Assembly: GCA_016933955.1 (NCBI GenBank)
Contig: JAFGTT010000038.1
Location: forward strand, 62,001 to 126,000
Source of the DNA: Candidatus Zixiibacteriota bacterium
GTDB taxonomy: Bacteria; Zixibacteria; MSB-5A5; GN15; PGXB01
DNA length: 64,000 nucleotides
Reading direction: 5' to 3'
Shown here: positions 42,244-51,475 of the stretch, piece by piece
Layout: each line of letters begins with the position of its first letter
Position numbering within the stretch: the first letter of the stretch is position 1
The notes under the pieces: generated by a model
The model's input: the letters and a program-made list of their open reading frames with translations, nothing else
What the model was told of the DNA's origin: nothing
The model's database searches: none
Position numbers and translations under genes: made by a program

Positions 42244-44103
42244 TCATCCGTAACGCCAGCCACGGTCACGAACCAACCTGGAATTGGGTTTCCAATCGGT
42301 TAGCTTGCCTTCGGGTTTTTGGGCCGGAGGCGGCGTGGCGGTTTTCTTAACCGGTGACATATAGACTTTGGTCTCTTTTTCCGGGGCAATCCGATATGAT
42401 TCCTCGGCGGCACTGATAATTTCGGGCAGTAATCCTTCCTCGGCGACCTTTTCGGTAAATTTCCGCCGCCCATCGGTCAGATCACGAAGATAATCGTTGA
42501 TTTGATCCTGAGAATAATAATGCTCGGGATTGAATTTGCTCAGGTCGACGCCCTCGGCCGAGTTGATGACCTCAGTACCGAAAAGGCTCTCGCGGTATTT
42601 ATTGGTTCCCCGCAGATCGCCGCGCTGAATAGCGGCCATTGTATCGATGGGCACCCGTTCCGTCTTGCGGACCATCTTTTTGCCGCCATCGGGCTGTATT
42701 TCAATTATTTCTCCCATGCCCCCGGTGTTATACTGGTAAAAAGCAACTTTGTCAGGATAATTGGAGGCCAGTTCCATTATGATCTTATAAAACATATTGA
42801 CCTTCTGGGCCCGGGAACCGACAATAAAGGGATCGGTGCCCACAGTGCGAACCGACTCACCGGCTTTGGCCGGATTGGAGGCATAACTATGACTGGATTC
42901 ACCCCACAGGTAAGCCAAAGCGGCCTGGATTGGTGACAGCCGTTGGGCGAAGGTCATAATGGTGTTCCGCCGGGTAATAAAGGCAAAAACCAATCCATCC
43001 AATTCCTCAATCGGCGGCAGATTTAATGATGGATACCAGATATCTTTCAAGGCAAAGGGCCAGTGACCGCGTTTTATCTTTAGTTGTTTGCGCATGATGA
43101 CGGCCCGACCGTTACCGCACAGGTTTTCATCGAGGAAATCGGGTTTGCCGTCGGCGTCGATCATGACGTTTTCGTACAGGGCGCTTTTATGCACCAGAGC
43201 GTTATACATTGATTCCTGCAGTCTGGCATCGACATCGGTCTTAACAAAATAATTGAACTCAGAACCGTAGGCCGAACCATCATTTTTCAAAAAGCAGATA
43301 TCATCCTGGCAAACCAGGGTTCGTTCCCCTTTTGACCAATCGAGCCCGAGCTGATGACAGGACCAGGTGCTTTTTCCCGTGGCCGAAAGGCCGAACAGAA
43401 AGACACCGTATCTTTTTAATTTGCCGCTTTTGGCATCACGAATAATAACTACCTTAGTACCGGCATGGAGACCGAGCATTCCCAGGGCACCGGCGGCATG
43501 CATCCCATTCCGCAGAAAGCCTTTTTTGTCCTCGCCCATGTAGTCGGAACCGAGGACAAGGGTAATATTATGATCGGGCAGCATCAGGACCTGCTGGCGG
43601 ATCTGGTGTTCCTCGGGGATATGAATAAGGGTGAACTCCGGACCCGGGGTTTTAGTCACCGGCCCCATAGTATGTCCCCACATATAGGCCAGACGGTAAT
43701 TTTTCAGGTCCGCGGTTGATATATAGAGGTTGCATTTGGGATTATATTCGGAATTGGAGCCCATCTGCCGCCGCAGGCGGACAATAGGCAGTGTTTCCAC
43801 CAGGTGCAGCACTTTATCCAGTTCCTCGGGAGCCTTGGCGATGATTTTCTTTTTATTATCCGAGAGATGGTATTCGCAGACGCCTTCTGAACCGAGGTAA
43901 ACCGTTTTTTCTGCAATTCGGCTGGAAACCGAGGAACGCCACCCCCAGGAGCCAAACCTTGTTTGAGTGCCGGTTTGACAAGCGGGATCACGCAGGTCAT
44001 CCAGTCGGGTATCCTGAATATTGGATCCGGGATTGTCCAGACGGCGTTTCAAATCCCGGGCGAACCGAGCATATAATCCGACATCGTAAATCGAATCAGA
44101 CAT
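42244..44103 (-). CDS. pckA: Phosphoenolpyruvate carboxykinase, ATP-type (divergent)
   Basis: Interconverts oxaloacetate and PEP with ATP. At 619 residues it is longer than typical PckA (about 530). The core is recognisable: YMGEDKKG (188-195, metal and substrate Lys), GLHAGTKV (211-218), P-loop GLSATGKST (238-246), and QDD (266-268, Mg-binding). The C-terminal extension (about 520-619) includes a Pro/Lys-rich tail. ndk ends two bases before its ATG. A divergent PEPCK-like domain sits in the fusion protein at 44545, in the same operon. Confidence 0.88.
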   Translation of the reverse strand: MSDSIYDVGLYARFARDLKRRLDNPGSNIQDTRLDDLRDPACQTGTQTRFGSWGWRSSVSSRIAEKTVYLGSEGVCEYHLSDNKKKIIAKAPEELDKVLHLVETLPIVRLRRQMGSNSEYNPKCNLYISTADLKNYRLAYMWGHTMGPVTKTPGPEFTLIHIPEEHQIRQQVLMLPDHNITLVLGSDYMGEDKKGFLRNGMHAAGALGMLGLHAGTKVVIIRDAKSGKLKRYGVFLFGLSATGKSTWSCHQLGLDWSKGERTLVCQDDICFLKNDGSAYGSEFNYFVKTDVDARLQESMYNALVHKSALYENVMIDADGKPDFLDENLCGNGRAVIMRKQLKIKRGHWPFALKDIWYPSLNLPPIEELDGLVFAFITRRNTIMTFAQRLSPIQAALAYLWGESSHSYASNPAKAGESVRTVGTDPFIVGSRAQKVNMFYKIIMELASNYPDKVAFYQYNTGGMGEIIEIQPDGGKKMVRKTERVPIDTMAAIQRGDLRGTNKYRESLFGTEVINSAEGVDLSKFNPEHYYSQDQINDYLRDLTDGRRKFTEKVAEEGLLPEIISAAEESYRIAPEKETKVYMSPVKKTATPPPAQKPEGKLTDWKPNSRLVRDRGWRYG

Positions 44104-44105
44104 GG

Positions 44106-44531
44106 TTATAAACCCTTCGCCAAAATTTCATCATTGTCGAAAAAGAATGCCACCTCGGTTTTGGCCGTGGCCTCGCTGTCGGATCCATGGACGACATTCT
44201 TTTCCACCGAGGTGCCGAATTCACGGCGGATGGTATTATATTTGGCCCGAGCCGGATCAGTGGCGCCCATTAGTTCCCGCCATTTTTCAATAGCGCCATG
44301 CCCGCCGATAACCATAACCACAATCGGGCCCGAGGTCATGAATTCCACCAGTGATTTATAAAAGGGCTTACCCTCGTGGACGGCGTAGAATTTCTCGGCC
44401 TGATCCCCGGCCAGTTTGAGGACTTTCAATCCTCGAATAATCAGACCGGAATTTTCTATTCGCTCGATTACTTTTCCGATTAACTTACGGCGGACTCCGT
44501 CCGGTTTGATGATACCCAGTGTATTGGCCAT
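44106..44531 (-). CDS. ndk: Nucleoside diphosphate kinase
   Basis: Transfers the gamma phosphate between nucleoside triphosphates; cytosolic. The 141 residues carry the catalytic NVVHGSDSEATAKTE with the phospho-histidine, the N-terminal LGIIKPDGVRR and the RPFYKSLVEFMTSGP-type substrate segment (here KPFYKSLVEFMTSGP). It lies between the aminotransferase fusion (13-base gap) and PEPCK (2-base gap), both of which use or relate to nucleotide-dependent OAA/PEP metabolism. Confidence 0.97.
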   Translation of the reverse strand: MANTLGIIKPDGVRRKLIGKVIERIENSGLIIRGLKVLKLAGDQAEKFYAVHEGKPFYKSLVEFMTSGPIVVMVIGGHGAIEKWRELMGATDPARAKYNTIRREFGTSVEKNVVHGSDSEATAKTEVAFFFDNDEILAKGL

Positions 44532-44544
44532 CTCCTGATCTCCT

Positions 44545-46887
44545 CTATATCAACTCCCGGAGACGACCTTTAAGCGTTTCCGGAGGTATTGCGGCAATAT
44601 TTACTTTATAGGCATTGGTCACCCGGAACAACTGATGGAAATTGCGACGTTGCAGATCTTCATAATCGACCGATGATCCGAGAATATACGGATTGAAGAA
44701 CGGCTGCATTTTGAAAGGAGTCATTCCTGCCCCTGACGGAGTTCGGTATTTACCCTCGGTGATCAATTCCAGGGCTTTTTCGGCGATCAGTTTTTCCACC
44801 GCCGGGGCGTTCGGTTCATAACCGAGTATGACAACAGCTTTCAGGCGTGACCGTTTGACATAACGATTAGGTCCGGCAATCCAGGCCGGATCAACCAGCG
44901 CTCTTGAATCCTTACTGCCCCAGTAGCAGTATGGTTCGCCGAGATCGAGCGGACATTCGTCACCAAGTTCCTTGAGATTGGTCCAGTCGGCCCGCCGGGT
45001 GACCACGTTTTCGCACTTACTCCTATCGAAAATTCTGGCATAGTGCGGGAATTTCTGAGCGACATCGGTTTTGAAATAGAATTTTCTCTCCGGGGCATCG
45101 GCAATGGCCTCGTTACCCCGATAGCGGACAAAGACCCAGTCATTAGATAGGAACCGAGCTTTGTCATCCTCGAGTAGTCGGACGAACAGGGAGCCGCGAC
45201 TCATTCCTTTGGGTCCTATCAGGGCCAGGCCTTTTCCACCGAAATCAAGGCAGGCGGCCCGGACACCATGAACATCGAGTAATCGCTCGCTGGCCATTGC
45301 CACCATTCCCAGGGCCAGACTGCGAACCTGGCCATAGTAGCCGGTATTGAAAAGAATGGCCGTACGCATTTCGGGGCAGTAATAACCATACGAAGTGCGA
45401 CCGGGAATGCCATCCACGGCATAGATAATACCGTGTGGTTCAACATCTGATTCCAGCGTAGCCGGGTACCAATTCTCGACCCAGAAATCATAAAGATGAG
45501 GGACATTGGTTCGCAACTGAATGATGATGCCGTTGATATTGGCATTCCATTCAAAATAGCGGTCAAACGGCAGATTGGCCTCGGCCTCTTGAACCAGAAT
45601 GTCACGCTCTTCAATTGTAACGGCCGGATTGATTTCGATATTCCCCTGCGGGTGAGTCATAACATTTTGAAGGGCCACCCGTTTATATTTGGGCGATTCG
45701 GTAAGACGAGCCATAGCCTCGATAATCCGATCAGTCCCCGCCTCGATTTTATCCATCGAGGTGGCGTAGGACAGACGGATGTTATCATCGGAACCGAAGG
45801 CACTTCCCGGTACAACGGCCACCGAGGCTTCCTTGAGCAGGTAATAACTTAAACCGTAGGAGTTGCGGATTTTCATGCCCCCGAATTCAGTATTATAGTA
45901 GGACGAGGTATTAGGGAAGAGGTAGAAAGCGCCTTCCGGTTTATGGCATGATATATTGGGGATTCGATTAAGTTTGCTCATCATATAATTTCGCCGTGTC
46001 TGGAATTCGGCCACCATGCGGTTGATTTCCGATTGATGACCTGAAAGAGCTTCAACCGCCGCCTTTTGAGCAATCGAGTTAGCGTTCGAGGTGGTATGCG
46101 ACTGAACAATACTCATGGCAGATATGATCTCGCGTGGCCCGGCGGCGTAGCCGATCCGCCATCCGGTCATGGAATAGGATTTGGAAACGCCGTCAATAAT
46201 AACGGTCTTTTCCTTTATTTTATCGCTGAGAGAGGCTACCGAGGTGAACCTGTAGCCGTCATAGATGACTTTGCCGTATATTTCATCGGCCACAATCAGT
46301 AATCCTTCGGCGGCCGCGATCTCGCAAATTTCCTGCAACTGCTCGCGGGTATAGGCCGAACCGGTGGGATTGCCGGGATTGTTAATGATAATTGCCTTGG
46401 TGTTGAAATTCAGATTGGCTTTCAGCTCCTCGGGTGTGAGACGAAAACCGTTTTCCTCACGAGTGGGAACAATCACCGGTTTGCCTTTAACCATCAGAAC
46501 CTGCTGGGGGTAGGAAACCCAGTAGGGCGCCGGGATAATGACTTCCTCATCCCGGTTGAGGATAGACATGAACAGATTATACAGGCATTGTTTGGCTCCG
46601 CTCGAGACGATTATTTCATTCCCGCTGTAATTCAGGCCATGGTCTTCTTTAAGACGCGCCCGGATGGCGGCTTTCAGTTCCGGGATACCATCGTTGGCGG
46701 TATATTTGGTAAAATTATCATCGATCGCCTTTTTGGCGGCATTTTTAATATCCGCTGGTGTCGGGAAATCGGGCTCCCCGACGGAAAAATCGATAACATC
46801 AATGCCCTCGGCTGTCATCGCCTTGGCTTTGGCATTAATCCGGAGAGTCGGGGAAAGCTCGAGGCGTCCGATTCTATTGGAAATCAT
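44545..46887 (-). CDS. Aspartate-type aminotransferase fused to a degenerate PEPCK/HprK-like domain
   Basis: A fusion of 780 residues. The first about 395 residues are a complete class I aspartate aminotransferase: NNPGNPTG (169-176), Asp201 in VADEIYG, PLP-binding Lys236 in SKSYSMTGWR, and Arg371 for the substrate carboxylate. Residues about 420-780 are a PEPCK/HprK P-loop superfamily domain in which key residues are lost: the P-loop reads IGPKGMSRGSL (557-567), with Arg564 where Lys should be, and the PEPCK YMGEDKK equivalent is YYGQVRS (517-523). A FYFKTDV segment near 603-609 parallels NYFVKTDV in the neighbouring PEPCK. It probably makes oxaloacetate from aspartate; the second domain may be regulatory. 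An HprK-like origin is the alternative. Confidence 0.82.
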   Translation of the reverse strand: MISNRIGRLELSPTLRINAKAKAMTAEGIDVIDFSVGEPDFPTPADIKNAAKKAIDDNFTKYTANDGIPELKAAIRARLKEDHGLNYSGNEIIVSSGAKQCLYNLFMSILNRDEEVIIPAPYWVSYPQQVLMVKGKPVIVPTREENGFRLTPEELKANLNFNTKAIIINNPGNPTGSAYTREQLQEICEIAAAEGLLIVADEIYGKVIYDGYRFTSVASLSDKIKEKTVIIDGVSKSYSMTGWRIGYAAGPREIISAMSIVQSHTTSNANSIAQKAAVEALSGHQSEINRMVAEFQTRRNYMMSKLNRIPNISCHKPEGAFYLFPNTSSYYNTEFGGMKIRNSYGLSYYLLKEASVAVVPGSAFGSDDNIRLSYATSMDKIEAGTDRIIEAMARLTESPKYKRVALQNVMTHPQGNIEINPAVTIEERDILVQEAEANLPFDRYFEWNANINGIIIQLRTNVPHLYDFWVENWYPATLESDVEPHGIIYAVDGIPGRTSYGYYCPEMRTAILFNTGYYGQVRSLALGMVAMASERLLDVHGVRAACLDFGGKGLALIGPKGMSRGSLFVRLLEDDKARFLSNDWVFVRYRGNEAIADAPERKFYFKTDVAQKFPHYARIFDRSKCENVVTRRADWTNLKELGDECPLDLGEPYCYWGSKDSRALVDPAWIAGPNRYVKRSRLKAVVILGYEPNAPAVEKLIAEKALELITEGKYRTPSGAGMTPFKMQPFFNPYILGSSVDYEDLQRRNFHQLFRVTNAYKVNIAAIPPETLKGRLRELI

Positions 46888-46897
46888 CGCTTACCCC

Positions 46898-48304
46898 TTA
46901 TTTCTGACCATCTGCCGAAGACGATTTTTTCGGAGTCTCGGTCGAGCCTTCCTTCTTTTTGTCGCCCAGCTTCCGGAGCCAGTCTTCCAGGTCGAAACCC
47001 GAGAGTGACTTTACAACCATCGGCAACTGCGACATCATCGAAGCCACCTCGCCGGTGATTTTGGAGGTACCCATTTTACCGTCATTGGAGACCATGACGA
47101 TTTTGTCGATTTTAGACAGCGGCGCGGCCATTTCACGGGCCAGTTCGGGCAGTCGTTCGATAATCATCTGCAGAACGGCCGGTTGCGAATAGGCATTCCA
47201 TGATTCGGCTTTGAGGCGCATGGCCTTGGCCTCGGCCTGACCGACTTTTTCAACCAGTTCGGCTTCTATCAAACCCTGGAGCCGTTTGGCCTCAGCCATA
47301 CCTTTGGCCTCGGCTTCCAGCCGGAATCGTTCGGCCTCGGCCGGTTTTCGGACTTTGGCCTCGAGTTCCTGTTCGACCCGGTCAATTTCCTTTTTCTCCA
47401 GGGCAATGGCGGAATCTTTCTCGATAATTTTAATTTTGGATTCTTCGGTTTTAAGCTCCTGAGTCAGTTTGTTGCGTTGCAGTTCATAAGCAAAATCAGC
47501 ATCAGCTTTCTTGAAATTCAATTCCTTCTGTAATTCGGCGCGTTTCAAATCGAATGACTGGCCGGCCTTGGCCACTTCAGTGTCGGCCTGAATCTTGGCG
47601 ATATCTCCCTCTTTTTTGGCAACGGCCGATTTTATAATGGCATCGCGGGCCGCTTCCGCTTCGGCCACCTCGGCATCACGCCGGGCCTGGACGATTTTCG
47701 GTTTTCCGAGAGCTTCAAGATAACCCGACGGATCGGTAATTTCCTTGAGGTTGAAGGATAAAAGCTTCAGCCCCATATTGGTAAAGTAATCATTGACATC
47801 ATCAAAGACGGCGCGGGCAAAATCCTTGCGGTTTTTGTTGATCGATTCCAGAGGCATCGTCCCAATCAAAGCGCGGGTCGAACCTTCCAGCGTCCGCAGG
47901 GCCACATCGCGAATTTCCGAGACAGGCATACCCAGAAATTGTTCAGCGGCGAGATGGATCGAAGCCTCGTCACCGGCAATTTTGACTTCCGCCGTTCCTT
48001 TAACGGTGGATCGGATCCCATTGGTCGAGATAGCGTCATCCACCTTTATTTCCATAGGGATGATTTCCAGGGGAAGAACCTGCGCCTGTTCGATAAACGG
48101 TTTGACAAAGGTTCCGCCACCGATACGAATCCGATAACCCACCTGGCGTGAAGTGCCATCGGGCAACTTGATCGTCCGTTTCCTGCCCCCCGAAATAATT
48201 AGCACTTCACTGGGGCCGACTTTTCGATAGTTTTTGAAGACGATAAAAATGATCGCCGCTATAATAACAACGGCCACGATAATGATAATTAAGAGGGAAC
48301 TCAC
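46898..48304 (-). CDS. Flotillin-like SPFH/Band 7 membrane protein
   Basis: A 468-residue membrane scaffold protein. A single N-terminal membrane helix (residues 3-24, Ile/Val-rich) precedes a Band 7/SPFH domain (about 28-215) and a long Glu/Ala/Lys-rich coiled coil (about 215-370) of the flotillin type (AEAEAARDAIIKSAVAKKEGD style repeats), with a Ser/Lys tail. It resembles FloT/YuaG. It lies 10 bases before the aminotransferase fusion and 130 bases after pta. Membrane microdomain organisation is the likely role. Confidence 0.92.
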   Translation of the reverse strand: MSSLLIIIIVAVVIIAAIIFIVFKNYRKVGPSEVLIISGGRKRTIKLPDGTSRQVGYRIRIGGGTFVKPFIEQAQVLPLEIIPMEIKVDDAISTNGIRSTVKGTAEVKIAGDEASIHLAAEQFLGMPVSEIRDVALRTLEGSTRALIGTMPLESINKNRKDFARAVFDDVNDYFTNMGLKLLSFNLKEITDPSGYLEALGKPKIVQARRDAEVAEAEAARDAIIKSAVAKKEGDIAKIQADTEVAKAGQSFDLKRAELQKELNFKKADADFAYELQRNKLTQELKTEESKIKIIEKDSAIALEKKEIDRVEQELEAKVRKPAEAERFRLEAEAKGMAEAKRLQGLIEAELVEKVGQAEAKAMRLKAESWNAYSQPAVLQMIIERLPELAREMAAPLSKIDKIVMVSNDGKMGTSKITGEVASMMSQLPMVVKSLSGFDLEDWLRKLGDKKKEGSTETPKKSSSADGQK

Positions 48305-48333
48305 TTCTACACTCTCCTACCAGAATGATTTAA

Positions 48334-48353
48334 GGCGGCGTAATAACGCCGCC
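48334..48353 (-). other. GC hairpin between pta and the flotillin gene
   Basis: Perfect GGCGGCGT (48334-48341) / ACGCCGCC (48346-48353) with an AATA loop. On the minus strand only a weak T-rich stretch follows, so it could be a leaky terminator or attenuator inside the run of minus-strand genes. Confidence 0.5.
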
Positions 48354-48434
48354 GGGTAATTAAATTAAAGTCAAAAGAAACACCTTCCGTCCGGCAAAGT
48401 CAAACGCTTTTTAGTCCTTTGCAAGTGACCCGTT

Positions 48435-49448
48435 TTATTTCATCAGCATAGCTATGGCGGTAACATCGACAATATCCCTTGCCGAACACCCGCGTGACAG
48501 ATCGTTCATCGGCAACCGCAGACCCTGGACAATCGGTCCGGTGGCACTGGCTTTGGCCAATCTCTGGGTCAATTTATAGGCAATATTGCCGGCATCGAGA
48601 TCGGGGAAAATCAAAACATTGGCGTCCCCCTGGATCACCGATCCGGGCGCCTTTTTCACCGCCACCTCGGGAACAATGGCGGCATCAACCTGAAGTTCTC
48701 CATCGACTTTCAGCTCCGGATGCTCTTTTTTAATAATGGCCAGAGCCTTCAGGACTTTGTCCACATCAGGGTGGCTGGCCGAGCCCTTGGTTGAAAACGA
48801 CAGCATGGCCACTTTCGGTTCCTCGCCGACAAGGTTTTTCATCGTTCTGGCGGTCGATACGGCTATCGAGGCCAGCTGTTCGGCATTGGGATTAGGCACC
48901 ACGGCTCCATCGGCATAGAGAAACACCTTGTTAACCTGGCCGCGATACTCGGGAACGGTCATCATAAAGGCCCCCGACACGGTTTTTATTCCCGGAGCCA
49001 GACCGATTACCTGGATAGCGGCCCGCATCACATCGCCGGTGGTATTTACGGCCCCGCAGACACAGCCATCAGCCAGATTCTTGTGCACCATCATAGCACC
49101 AAAATGGAGAACCTGTTTCATGGCCTCGGAGGCCTGGTCTTTGGTGATTCCTTTATGCTGGCGGAGTTTGAAAAACTCCTCGGTGAAACCATCATGCAGA
49201 TCGGAATCGGCTGGATCAATTACCGTGACTGAACCGAGATTCAAACCATGCTCTTTGGCCAGCTTCCCGATTTCGTTTTTATCGCCAAGAATGATAACGC
49301 CCGCGATTTTCTCATCAATAATTTCTTTCGCGGCCAGGATGGTTCGCGCATCGGTTCCTTCGGGCAAAACCACCTTTCTGTTCTTGGCATGGGCCTTGGC
49401 CCGGATGGAATCCAGGATGTTGATGGCTTTTTCTTTTTTATCAGACAT
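48435..49448 (-). CDS. pta: Phosphate acetyltransferase
   Basis: Interconverts acetyl-CoA and acetyl phosphate, connecting PFOR to acetate formation. The 337-residue chain is the short Pta type without N-terminal DRTGG domains, with [12 protein letters not shown] at the start, [20 protein letters not shown], and [11 protein letters not shown] near 218. Length matches the family. It is downstream of prfB (46-base gap). No acetate kinase is in the window. Confidence 0.95.
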   Translation of the reverse strand: MSDKKEKAINILDSIRAKAHAKNRKVVLPEGTDARTILAAKEIIDEKIAGVIILGDKNEIGKLAKEHGLNLGSVTVIDPADSDLHDGFTEEFFKLRQHKGITKDQASEAMKQVLHFGAMMVHKNLADGCVCGAVNTTGDVMRAAIQVIGLAPGIKTVSGAFMMTVPEYRGQVNKVFLYADGAVVPNPNAEQLASIAVSTARTMKNLVGEEPKVAMLSFSTKGSASHPDVDKVLKALAIIKKEHPELKVDGELQVDAAIVPEVAVKKAPGSVIQGDANVLIFPDLDAGNIAYKLTQRLAKASATGPIVQGLRLPMNDLSRGCSARDIVDVTAIAMLMK

Positions 49449-49494
49449 TGTATCTTACTCCTCAATAGTGTATATACGGGACCGGGTATATGGG

Positions 49495-50602
49495 TTAATT
49501 TTCGTTAAAATCGGGATTGGACAGGTACGCTTCGATAAATTTATCAATATGGCCATCCATTACCGCCTGGATATTCGAAGTTTCCACCTCGGTTCGATGG
49601 TCTTTCACCAGGTTGTAGGGATGGAAAACATAACTGCGTATCTGGCTACCCCATTCTATTTTCTTTTTGGATTTTTCCATGGCCTCCTGTTTTTTTCGCT
49701 GTTCCTCCAGTTCCATCTGGTAGAGTCGGGAGCGCAACATTTTCATGGCCGTCGATCGATTTTTAAGCTGGCTTCGTTCATTCTGGCACTGAACCACAAT
49801 TCCGGTCGGAATATGGGTAATGCGGACGGCCGACGAGGTCTTATTAACGTGCTGGCCTCCGGCTCCGGAGGAGCGGTAGGTGTCCACCCGCAAATCATCA
49901 TCCTTAATATCGATTTCGATTGAATCATCGACCTCAGGATAAACATAAATCGAAACGAAGGAAGTGTGACGGCGGCTGTTAGCATCGAAAGGAGAAATTC
50001 TAACCAGGCGATGTACCCCCGATTCAGCTTTGAGAAAACCGTAAGCGTATTCCCCCTCGATTTCCATGGTGGCTGATTTTAATCCGGCCTCTTCACCGGC
50101 TATATAATCCAGCAAAGTGACTTTAAAACCCTTGATTTCGCACCATCGGTTGTACATACGAAAAAGCATATCAGCCCAATCCTGCGATTCGGTTCCGCCG
50201 GCACCGGGATGGATGGTGAGAATGGCATTGCTGGCATCATCGCGGCCGGAGAGTAACGTAAGAAATTCGAACTCCTTGACGTTTTCAGCCAATTGTTCGA
50301 GAGAATCATTTATTTCATCGATCTCCGAACTGCTGCTACTGTCTTCAGACAATATCAGCAATTCCTCCAGATCGGCCAGTTCGGTACTCAGCCGATCAAT
50401 TTTATCGATCCATCGTTTATGTTCTGAAATTTCTTTTAAAACCGTCTGAGCCGACTGATTGTCATTCCAGAAATCTGGTGAAGTTGTTTTTTGCTCCAAA
50501 TTGTTAATTTTTTCACGACGTCCCTCGATGTCAAAGAAACCTCCTGAGTTTGGAAAGTCGTGTGCTTAAGTCACTTATATATTCCCTGGAATCTGTGATC
50601 AT
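49495..50602 (-). CDS. prfB: Peptide chain release factor 2, expressed by programmed +1 frameshift
   Basis: Terminates translation at UGA and UAA. The coding sequence is in two frames: ATG at 50602 opens a 23-codon first part ending at an in-frame TGA (50533-50531), then translation shifts +1 into the main frame, giving about 368 residues. The main part carries the RF2-specific SPF motif (ISPFDANSRR) and the catalytic GGQ (SSGAGGQHVNK). The junction has the classical autoregulatory signals (see the 50530 site). Length is typical of RF2. A promoter lies directly upstream. Confidence 0.96.
50530..50545 (-). promoter_or_regulatory. Programmed +1 frameshift site of prfB
   Basis: The minus strand reads AGGAGG-TTT-CTT-TGA-C: an internal Shine-Dalgarno AGGAGG (50545-50540), three bases, the slippery CTT and the TGA stop with following C. 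This is the same arrangement as in E. coli prfB, where low RF2 lets the ribosome slip +1 at CUU-UGA. The TGA is therefore not a pseudogene lesion. Confidence 0.95.
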
Positions 50603-50621
50603 ATCCTTAACCTCGCAAAAT

Positions 50622-50651
50622 ATTATATATATCTATTTTTTTAAATGTCAA
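50622..50651 (-). promoter_or_regulatory. Promoter of prfB
   Basis: On the minus strand TTGACA (50651-50646), an 18-base spacer and a consensus TATAAT (50627-50622). The predicted start is only about 13 bases from the ATG, so the leader would be very short; an overlapping TATATA with a 16-base spacer would give a slightly longer one. Confidence 0.7.
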
Positions 50652-50762
50652 TTCATATCATATTTTTAATTTTCCCGAATTATGATTTTTATCCGGTTCC
50701 GTTCGTATTTTATGTTTTAACCGGATATCCGGCGGGAAACCCGATTGGATGGCAACAATTAA

Positions 50763-50790
50763 TTGACAAGCAAGCTTTTATGGATATTTT
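50763..50790 (+). promoter_or_regulatory. Promoter of the metallo-beta-lactamase-fold gene
   Basis: TTGACA at 50763-50768, a 16-base spacer and TATTTT at 50785-50790, the same hexamer pair and spacing as at 12541. Transcription would start near 50797. Confidence 0.6.
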
Positions 50791-50825
50791 AAAGCATAAA
50801 TTCCAATATCAATATGGTAAAAAGA

Positions 50826-51461
50826 ATGAAAATTGAAACCATTTCCGTAAGTTCTTTTGAAACCAACTGTTATCTGGCCTGGGCAGTCGATAATCGGGCT
50901 TGTGCCGTGATCGATCCGGGGGATGAAGATGAACGGATTATCGAACGAATCGATCAGCTTGGTCTTGAACCAGGCGCCATTTTGTTGACCCATGGGCATG
51001 CCGATCATATCGGGGCGGTTGGCCCGATTAAAGATAAATATGGAATACCGCTTTATATCGGGTGTGGTGACGAGTCGATGCTATTGTCACCTTCGGCCAA
51101 TATCTCAGCTTATTTCGGTCACCAGATTATTTGCCCGGCGGCCGATGAGATTGTCGGTGATGGAGATGTTTTTAAGATCGGATCCATGAGTTTCACGGTG
51201 ATAGCCGCACCCGGCCATTCGCCCGGAGGAATCTGTTATTTCATCGATAAATATTTGTTTTGCGGGGACACGCTTTTCCGCGGTTCGATCGGTCGAACCG
51301 ATCTTCCGGGCGGGGATTATTCACAACTGATTGAGTCCATTGACCGCAATATCCTGACGCTACCTGATGAAGTTATTTGCTTTCCGGGTCATGGTCCGGC
51401 AACTACCGTCGGTGAGGAACGGAAAGGCAACCCATTTTTAACCGGCAGACGATTTGTTTGA
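50826..51461 (+). CDS. Metallo-beta-lactamase-fold hydrolase (glyoxalase II-like)
   Basis: A 211-residue zinc hydrolase with the THGHADHIG metal motif, a GHSPGG His, the CGDTLF Asp and a C-terminal FPGHGP His. This set matches the glyoxalase II/thioesterase subgroup. The ATG at 50826 is chosen because family members begin MKIE-x-x-x-V; an in-frame ATG at 50814 is possible. The PHP gene follows directly. Substrate is unknown. Confidence 0.9.
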   Translation: MKIETISVSSFETNCYLAWAVDNRACAVIDPGDEDERIIERIDQLGLEPGAILLTHGHADHIGAVGPIKDKYGIPLYIGCGDESMLLSPSANISAYFGHQIICPAADEIVGDGDVFKIGSMSFTVIAAPGHSPGGICYFIDKYLFCGDTLFRGSIGRTDLPGGDYSQLIESIDRNILTLPDEVICFPGHGPATTVGEERKGNPFLTGRRFV

Positions 51462-51475
51462 CAGAGGAGTCTATT

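Noticed and set aside
50531-50533. Premature stop in prfB as a pseudogene lesion
   Set aside because: The stop is part of the classical prfB frameshift signal, and both exons are intact.
50645-50836. Plus-strand frame of 63 codons upstream of the metallo-beta-lactamase gene
   Set aside because: It overlaps the start of the next gene, crosses two predicted promoters and has no ribosome-binding site.
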